A stretch of 34,378 nt of DNA. Origin: Candidatus Methylomirabilota bacterium (lineage in GTDB: Bacteria > Methylomirabilota > Methylomirabilia > Methylomirabilales > 2-02-FULL-66-22). Of the stretch, positions 29,529-34,378 are shown piece after piece; the first letter of the stretch is position 1; each line of letters starts with the position of its first letter. The stretch lies in the NCBI GenBank assembly GCA_016180655.1, contig JACPAT010000127.1, positions 1 to 34,378 of the forward strand, given 5' to 3'. The notes under the pieces were generated by a model. That model ran no database searches, was not told the DNA's origin, and saw only the letters and a program-made list of their open reading frames with translations. A program made the position numbers and the translations under genes.

Positions 29529-30926
29529 ATGAACTATCCGATCTGGGACCTGCCGATCCTGGGAGGCGGGGTGCTGATCGGCACCATCGCCATCCTGCAC
29601 GTCTTCGTCTCCCACTTCGCCATCGGCGGCGGCCTGTTCCTTGTCCTGACGGAACGCAAGGCATACCGGGACAATGACGCGGACCTCTTGGCCTACCTCC
29701 GGACCCACTCCACATTCTTCGTCCTGGTGGTCCTGGTCTTCGGCGCGGTGAGTGGGGTGGGGATCTGGTGGAGCATCGGGCTGGTCAGCCCGGCGGCCAC
29801 TTCGACCCTGATCCACGTCTTCGTCTGGGTCTGGGCCATGGAGTGGGTGGCGTTTTTCACCGAGATCGCCGCTGCCTTCGTCTACTACTACGGCTGGGAC
29901 CGGCTGAGCCGCCCCACGCACCTGGCCGTCGGGTGGATCTACTTCGGGGCAGCCTGGCTCAGCCTGTTTCAGATCAACGGGATCCTGACCTTCATGCTGA
30001 CGCCGGGCCAGTGGCTGCAGAGCCGATCCCTGGTGGATGCCTTCTTCAATCCCACGATGTGGCCCTCGGCTGTGATCCGGACGGCGGTCGCGGTGGCGCT
30101 GGCCGGCCTGTACGCGCTGGTCACGGCCTCGGTGAACCCGTCGGCCGACCTGCGGCAGCGCCTGACCCGGTACGCGGCGAAATGGCTGCTGCTGGGCGCG
30201 GCGGTGATCCCGGTCGGCGGCCTCTGGTATATCGCCTCGCTGCCCCCGCTGGCGCGAGAGATCTCCATGGGCGGCGCGCCGGCAGTCACGATCTTCGCCG
30301 GGTTGACGATTCTCTTCTCGGCGCTCCTGGTTGGATTGATCTTCGTGTCCGGGTACCTCTACCCGCGGAGCTTCAACATCGGCCTGGCCCTGATCGCCGT
30401 GGTCATCGGCCTGATGACCACGGGAGTGACGGAGTGGGTGCGGGAAGCCGTGCGGAAGCCGTACATCATCTACGGCTACATGTGGTCCAACTCCATCCGG
30501 GTGGCCGACGAGTGGACGCTGCAAGAGAGCGGCCTGCTGCCCCGCGCGAAATGGGCGGCCGTCTCGGACGCCAGCGTGGGAAGTCAGCTCCGGGCCGGCG
30601 AGGAGGTCTTCCGGGTCGCCTGCCAGAGCTGCCATACCGTTCATGGCTACAACGGGATCCGGGTCATGGTGAAGGGATGGCCGCGGGCCCTGATCCGGTA
30701 CAGCCTGGACCACCTGGACGAGCTGAAGGGCTTCATGCCGCCCTTCATCGGGAGTAACGCGGAGCGGGAGGCCCTCACCGACTGGCTCTACGCCATCGGC
30801 CGGCCGGCCACGCCCTCCGCAGCCCAGCGGGTGTCAAGCCGGTTCCCGCTCCCGGCCCAGGTGTGGGCCCAGATCCACGGGGAACTGCGTGGCGCGGAGG
30901 CCGTTCCCGGGAGGAGGAAGCCATGA
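29529..30926 (+). CDS. CydA-like cytochrome bd-type subunit fused to a c-type cytochrome domain
   Basis: The 465-residue protein has about eight membrane segments and a C-terminal haem c domain. The N-terminal helix ILHVFVSHFAIGGG aligns with the CydA helix bearing the haem ligand His19. EWVAFFTEIAAAFVYYYGWDRL corresponds to the CydA proton-path Glu helix and its conserved GWDRL. FFNPTMWPSAVIRTAVAVAL and TEWVREAVRKPYIIYGYM match the later CydA helices and its GRQPW-type segment. CQSCHTVHGYNGI (Cys365) and the likely distal Met in FMPPF give the haem c site. No long quinol (Q) loop is seen, so the donor may be a cytochrome c or another carrier. The next gene overlaps it by four bases. It resembles the 'OR-C' groups of the bd superfamily. 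Confidence 0.75.
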   Translation: MNYPIWDLPILGGGVLIGTIAILHVFVSHFAIGGGLFLVLTERKAYRDNDADLLAYLRTHSTFFVLVVLVFGAVSGVGIWWSIGLVSPAATSTLIHVFVWVWAMEWVAFFTEIAAAFVYYYGWDRLSRPTHLAVGWIYFGAAWLSLFQINGILTFMLTPGQWLQSRSLVDAFFNPTMWPSAVIRTAVAVALAGLYALVTASVNPSADLRQRLTRYAAKWLLLGAAVIPVGGLWYIASLPPLAREISMGGAPAVTIFAGLTILFSALLVGLIFVSGYLYPRSFNIGLALIAVVIGLMTTGVTEWVREAVRKPYIIYGYMWSNSIRVADEWTLQESGLLPRAKWAAVSDASVGSQLRAGEEVFRVACQSCHTVHGYNGIRVMVKGWPRALIRYSLDHLDELKGFMPPFIGSNAEREALTDWLYAIGRPATPSAAQRVSSRFPLPAQVWAQIHGELRGAEAVPGRRKP

Positions 30927-32101
30927 ACGTGGGGGCGCTTCCAGGCCTGGCCTCTCCCCTGATCTTCCTACAGGCCGTCGTGGCAGCGATCCCGGATCCG
31001 GATCCCATTCCGCTGCCCGCCCCCACGGGGGTGTTCGTCTTTCTCCTGGTCCTCACCTTCCTCCTGCATCTGCTGGCCATGAATTTCGTGCTGGGCGGGA
31101 GCCTGATGATGGTGTTCGCATACGCCCAGGGGCGAATGGCGGCCGAGGAGATCGCCCGCCATCACCGGCGCCTGATCGAGATCCTGGCCCGGGCCTTTCC
31201 CGCGACCATCGCGTTCACCATCACGCTGGGGGTCGCCCCCCTCCTGTTCATTCAGGTGCTGTACGGACAACTCTTCTTCAGTTCGTCCATCCTCATGGCG
31301 TGGCCCTGGTTGGCGGTGGTGGGACTCTTGCTGGTGGGCTACTACGCGGCCTACTGGCACGCCTATCGGCACGCGGCGCTGGGGCAGGCGGCGGCCTGGG
31401 TGGCCCTGTTCGTTGCTGCCACCTTCCTGCTCATCGCGTTCCTCTTCGTGAATAACTTCAGTCTCCTCCAGAACCCGGAGGCATGGCGGCCCCTGTACCT
31501 GTCCGACCGGCGCGGGGTACACCTGTACGCGATCTGGGATGCCGGCGTGTTCCCCCGGTACCTGCACTTCGGGTTTGCCGCGCTGGCAATGACGGGCCTG
31601 GTTGTGGCCATGATCGGGCTGCGCCGGCGAGCGCGAGAGCCGGAATTCGCCTGCTGGACCGTGGCGCATGGCGGACGGTGGTTCCTCGGGGCGACGGTGC
31701 TGCAGATGGCATCCGGCCTCTGGCTCCTGTCGAGCCAGCCGGCGCGGGTCCGGGACGCACTGCTCGGCGGCAACTCGCGAGACGCTCTGTTGTTGGCCGT
31801 CGCAGTCGGGTGTGCCCTCGTGGCCCTGGCGGTGCTGGCTCCGCCCTCACGAATCTCTGCCGGGCGACTCGTCGTCGGCTCCGCTGCTATCGGGGTCACG
31901 GTGGTTCTGATGGTCCTGCTGCGCCAGCGGGTCCGGACCCTGTGGCTGGAGCCCTACTTCCGTTACGAGCAGCTTCCAGTGGCTCCCCAGTGGGGGGCCA
32001 TCCTGGTGTTCCTGGGGCTCCTGGCTGTGGGGATCAGCCTCGTGGGTTGGATGGTGTGGCAGTTCTTCTGGCGATCTTCCGATGCACCTGCACAGACCTG
32101 A
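30923..32101 (+). CDS. Second membrane subunit of the bd-like complex, CydA-like
   Basis: The 392-residue protein has about ten membrane segments. LTFLLHLLAMNFVLGGSLMM, with His49, has the same H-x-x-x-x-x-F-x-x-G-G pattern as the first subunit, which suggests the two are ancient paralogues. FARAFPATIAFTITLGVAPLL-type helices and the pair HAYRH and FGFAALAMTG follow. It contains no Cys-x-x-Cys-His. Its ATG overlaps the stop of subunit one (ATGA), with GGGAGGAGGAAG upstream, so the two are made together. It would play the part CydB plays in classical cytochrome bd, though it looks more like CydA. Whether it binds haem is unknown. Confidence 0.65.
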   Translation: MNVGALPGLASPLIFLQAVVAAIPDPDPIPLPAPTGVFVFLLVLTFLLHLLAMNFVLGGSLMMVFAYAQGRMAAEEIARHHRRLIEILARAFPATIAFTITLGVAPLLFIQVLYGQLFFSSSILMAWPWLAVVGLLLVGYYAAYWHAYRHAALGQAAAWVALFVAATFLLIAFLFVNNFSLLQNPEAWRPLYLSDRRGVHLYAIWDAGVFPRYLHFGFAALAMTGLVVAMIGLRRRAREPEFACWTVAHGGRWFLGATVLQMASGLWLLSSQPARVRDALLGGNSRDALLLAVAVGCALVALAVLAPPSRISAGRLVVGSAAIGVTVVLMVLLRQRVRTLWLEPYFRYEQLPVAPQWGAILVFLGLLAVGISLVGWMVWQFFWRSSDAPAQT

Positions 32102-32193
32102 CGAACCCCTCCCGTGCCTGGGACGCCGTCCCCGGTCGCGCCGCGGGGCGATACCCTCCTGATTCCCTCCACCTCCTTCCCATGCTGATCGTA

Positions 32194-32250
32194 TGGTATA
32201 GTCCATCCTTGCCGGGACGGCGGTTCGACGCCAGCGGGAGGCGCTGGCGT
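32194..32250 (+). promoter_or_regulatory. Extended -10 promoter and leader hairpin of the amidohydrolase
   Basis: TGGTATAGT (32194-32202) is an extended -10. In the leader ACGCCAGC (32228-32235) and GCTGGCGT (32243-32250) form a perfect 8-bp stem. Confidence 0.5.
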
Positions 32251-32330
32251 GGCTGTGACGACAGATGGCGGGCGGGGACGATCGCGAAGTCGGGGAGACG
32301 CAGCACTCGGTTCGCATTGGGGGAGGGATC

Positions 32331-33304
32331 ATGAGAACTGAACTCGGCGAGATGCGGGTGATAGATGCCCATGCGCATTTCTTCTCGTACCCGTTCTTCA
32401 TGCAGTTCGTGGAGGCGCTCAGGCAGGGCCTGCCCCGCGACGACCCGTATCGCGGAGTGGCGGAGCGGCTGGGGTGGGAACTGCCCACACCGGACCACAC
32501 GGCCCTGGGCAGGCGCTGGATTCAGGAGATGGACAAACACGGTCTGGACCGGATGGTCCTGATCGCCAGCCTCCCGGGAGACGAGGACTCCATCCTGGCG
32601 GCGGTGCGCACGTTCCCACGGCGGATCATCGGGTACTTCATGCTGGACCCGACCCGGGCCGATGCGGCGGAGCGGACCAAGAAGGCACTGGCGGACGGGC
32701 TGCGGGGGGTCTGCCTGTTCCCGGCAATGCACCACTTCCACGTGTGGGAGGAGCGATGCTATCCAGTGTACGAGGCGGCGCAGGAAGCCCGGGCGATCGT
32801 CTTCACCCACTTCGGCATCCTGAAGATCGGTGTCCGGGACAAGCTGGGCTTGCCCAGCCGGTTCGACATGCGCTTCTCGAACCCCATCGACCTGCACCGG
32901 GTGGCCAAGGACTTCCCCAAGACCACCTTCGTCATGCCCCACTTCGGCTGCGGCTTCCTGCGGGAGGCGCTGATCGTGGGGGATCAGTGTCCGAACGTCT
33001 GCGTGGACACCTCCAGCTCCAACGCCTGGGTGAACACCATGCCCACTGCGTGGACACCTCCAGCTCCAACGCCTGGGTGAACACCATGCCCACCCCGCTC
33101 ACCCTGACGGATCTCTTCCGGGCGGCCCTGCGGGTGTTCGGGCCGGAGCGGATCCTGTTCGGTACCGACTCGACCTTCCTTCCGCGGGGGTGGCGCCGGG
33201 ACATCTTCGATGCCCAGGTGCAGGCCCTCAAGGCGCTGGAGGCGACGACCCAGCAGGCGCGGCTGATCTTCGGCGGAAACCTGGCTCGCCTGCTGCAAGT
33301 CTGA
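32331..33304 (+). pseudogene. Amidohydrolase (Amidohydro_2 type) broken by a 47-bp tandem duplication
   Basis: ATG 32331 has GGGAGGG upstream. The TIM-barrel metal hydrolase starts MRVIDAHAHFFSYPF, with the metal-binding His-x-His, and continues VFTHFG and TFVMPHFGCGFLREALIVGD. After NVCVDTSSSNAWVNTMPT the frame ends early at 33080. The neighbouring frame supplies the rest: PLTLTDLFRAALRVFGPERI, LFGTDSTFLPRG with the catalytic Asp, and RLIFGGNLARLLQV to the stop at 33304. The two frames overlap in an exact duplication of 47 bases. Removing one copy restores a single 308-residue protein. If the duplication is real, the gene is off; if it is an assembly slip, the gene is intact. Confidence 0.85.
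33000..33093. repeat. Exact 47-bp tandem duplication
   Basis: Bases 33000-33046 and 33047-33093 are identical (both start TGCGTGGACACCTCCAGC). 47 is not a multiple of three, so it shifts the amidohydrolase frame. Confidence 0.97.
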
Positions 33305-33318
33305 GACGCGGACATCAC

Positions 33319-33388
33319 TTATCCGCAGATTACGCAGATTGCGCAGATTTCTCGGATTAACGGGAACCACGTAACCGCAGATTTCTTG
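33319..33388. repeat. GCAGATT word repeat, locus 3
   Basis: TTATCCGCAGATTACGCAGA and nine further bases match 14061-14089 exactly. The run continues with CAGATTTCTC and ends with ACCGCAGATTTC at about 33386. Confidence 0.85.
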
Positions 33389-33710
33389 GAAGCAAAACGG
33401 CCCGATCCGGCGGTGGATCGGGCCGTTTTACTTCAGGATGACGGATCTCGGAAGAGTATGCGGTGGGCGGGTCCAGTCCGCACTCCCCGGTCTTGAAGTG
33501 GAAGTCATAGCCGTGCCACGGGCAGACGATCCGCAGTCCCTCGATCACCCCGTCGGCGAGCGGGCCCCCCTCGTGAGGGCAGGCGGCCTCCAGCGCGTAA
33601 TAGCGTCCCCCGACGTAGAAGAGGGCGATGCGCTGGCCGTCCACCTGAACCACCTTGGCCTGGCCGTCGGCCAGGTCACCCACCCTCCCCACTTTGACGA
33701 ACTTCGCCAT
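33357..33710 (-). CDS. Small Rieske-type ferredoxin, altered C-terminus
   Basis: From ATG 33710 the product starts MAKFVKVGRVGDLADGQAKV and has the Rieske [2Fe-2S] motifs CPHEGGPL and CPWHGYDF. It is close to the neighbouring Rieske protein. After GECGLDPPTAYSS the sequence no longer resembles a Rieske tail; the ORF reads on through the terminator hairpin (EVKRPDPPPDRAVLL) and into the word repeat. So the last beta strand has been lost or replaced. A GTG at 33740 overlaps the stop of the upstream Rieske gene and is another start. The protein would pass electrons to an unknown oxygenase or reductase, none of which is encoded nearby. Confidence 0.75.
   Translation of the reverse strand: MAKFVKVGRVGDLADGQAKVVQVDGQRIALFYVGGRYYALEAACPHEGGPLADGVIEGLRIVCPWHGYDFHFKTGECGLDPPTAYSSEIRHPEVKRPDPPPDRAVLLPRNLRLRGSR
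33394..33429. terminator. Bidirectional terminator
   Basis: AAAACGGCCCGATCC and GGATCGGGCCGTTTT form a perfect 15-bp inverted repeat with a 6-base loop, with T-runs in both directions. It lies between the convergent amidohydrolase and Rieske genes, but inside the 3' end of the Rieske ORF. Confidence 0.92.
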
Positions 33711-33736
33711 GCGTAGAGCCGTCGGGGGCGATCCGG

Positions 33737-34045
33737 TCACGCCACCTCGATGAGAAGGTCATTCCCCTCGGTCTTGACGATGTAGGTCATGACCCGGAGA
33801 TCGGAGTCGACGGAGCACTCGCCCGTCTTCACGTTGAAGTCATATCCATGCCACGGGCAGATGATCGAGTCGCCATCCACCTCGCCCTCGTGAAGCGGCC
33901 CTTCTTCGTGCGGGCACACGGCGCCCATGGCATAGTAGGTACCGTTCACATTGAAGAGCGCGATGTCCTGCCCATCCACCTGAACCAATTTTCCCTGACC
34001 GGGCGTGAGTTCGTTGATCTGGCCGACCTTGATCACACGAGCCAT
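33737..34045 (-). CDS. Small Rieske-type ferredoxin
   Basis: The 102-residue protein starts MARVIKVGQINELTPGQGKL and carries CPHEEGPL and CPWHGYDF, the two Cys-His pairs that bind the [2Fe-2S] cluster. The tail (DSDLRVMTYIVKTEGNDLLI) is a normal Rieske end. This is the NirD/biphenyl-dioxygenase-ferredoxin type, an electron carrier in the cytoplasm. ATG 34045 has GGAGG about ten bases upstream. It is followed by the second Rieske gene and preceded by the small helical gene. Confidence 0.92.
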   Translation of the reverse strand: MARVIKVGQINELTPGQGKLVQVDGQDIALFNVNGTYYAMGAVCPHEEGPLHEGEVDGDSIICPWHGYDFNVKTGECSVDSDLRVMTYIVKTEGNDLLIEVA

Positions 34046-34112
34046 GTTCCGCAGGCCTCCGGCCGTGATCGGGACACCCGCGTGCCCGTCGTGCGGGCGA
34101 GACGGTATCACA

Positions 34113-34136
34113 GGAGTTTGCCGAAGGCAACACTCC
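34113..34136. other. Hairpin between the small helical gene and the Rieske gene
   Basis: GGAGTTTGCC-GAA-GGCAA-c-ACTCC forms a 10-bp stem with one bulged base, directly after the stop of the minus-strand gene. No T-run follows, so an mRNA processing or stability element is as likely as a terminator. Confidence 0.5.
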
Positions 34137-34325
34137 TCAGTCCCGCACCAGGGCGTCCAGGCGCTCCTTGGCCTGGCGCGCCGTCTCGATGTGGTGCCCG
34201 CAGATCTGCATGATCTCGTTCCGCAGGGTCGGTCGAAGGGTCATCATGAAGTTGATGAGGCCGCCCAGTGCCTCGTCCAATGCCTGGACGGCCGCCTGGA
34301 TTTCCTCGCGTGCCTTGGCATCCAT
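34137..34325 (-). CDS. Small helical protein upstream of the Rieske pair, unknown function
   Basis: The 62-residue protein (MDAKAREEIQAAVQALDEAL ... RNEIMQICGHHIETARQAKE) is all helix and has one CGHH motif. ATG 34325 has GGAGG at ideal spacing, which supports it as real. I do not recognise a family. It is 91 bases upstream of the Rieske gene on the same strand and could share its transcript. Confidence 0.7.
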   Translation of the reverse strand: MDAKAREEIQAAVQALDEALGGLINFMMTLRPTLRNEIMQICGHHIETARQAKERLDALVRD

Positions 34326-34378
34326 ACTGCCTCCGGCGAGTGAGCAGGGTGGGAGTGGCAGCCCGGGCCGGGCTGCTG

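Noticed and set aside
32265-33304. Two separate amidohydrolase-like genes
   Set aside because: The two ORFs are one gene split by the 47-bp duplication; each half alone lacks part of the active site.

Overview
The window is about 34 kb of GC-rich bacterial chromosome. LpxC (lipid A synthesis), an exosortase, the NtrY/NtrX two-component pair and a YceI-type exported protein point to a Gram-negative bacterium with an LPS outer membrane. GC content, gene style and many GTG/TTG starts would suit the Methylomirabilota (NC10/Rokubacteria) or neighbouring phyla, but the sequence alone does not fix the lineage.

Layout. Bases 1-468 (minus) hold the N-terminal half of an exosortase that runs off the window and is missing from the ORF track; it is divergent from rpoD (512-2332). 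A tRNA with anticodon CAT follows, then two degenerate tRNA-derived copies and a clear terminator. A housekeeping run comes next: C4 zinc-ribbon coiled-coil protein, RNase H-like protein, DciA/DUF721 protein, lpxC with its own terminator, then ntrY-ntrX. HAD phosphatase, a small membrane protein, a CDF metal exporter with three C-terminal domains, a broken GNAT gene, mutM and a Clp1/Grc3-like polynucleotide kinase follow. Bases 15.3-17.3 kb (minus) carry two adjacent toxin-antitoxin-type pairs (MNT-HEPN and Phd-PIN). Next are a PflX-like radical SAM gene, a 5'-truncated polX, a YjbQ-like gene broken by an in-frame TAG, an MFS transporter and (minus) an HtrA-like protease.

From 24.1 to 26.9 kb (minus) lies a probable quinone/electrophile-response operon: marR, a small membrane protein, pirin, DoxX and an FMN azoreductase, with inverted-repeat candidate MarR sites. 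yceI, a 640-base non-coding stretch and queG follow. Then come two coupled genes for a cytochrome bd-like membrane complex whose first subunit is a CydA-like protein fused to a c-type cytochrome domain; this is the strongest candidate for an under-described system. An amidohydrolase broken by an exact 47-bp tandem duplication, a pair of small Rieske proteins and a small helical protein close the window.

A recurrent theme is the intergenic DNA. At least five spacers contain degenerate 8-16-base tandem 'words', several arranged as two inverted arms. One is shared at two distant loci by a 29-nt exact match, one contains another repeat nested inside it, and one sits where the missing 5' end of polX should be. 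Four genes (GNAT, polX, YjbQ-like, amidohydrolase) show recent-looking damage. This could be real decay or, for a metagenomic assembly, partly sequence error.
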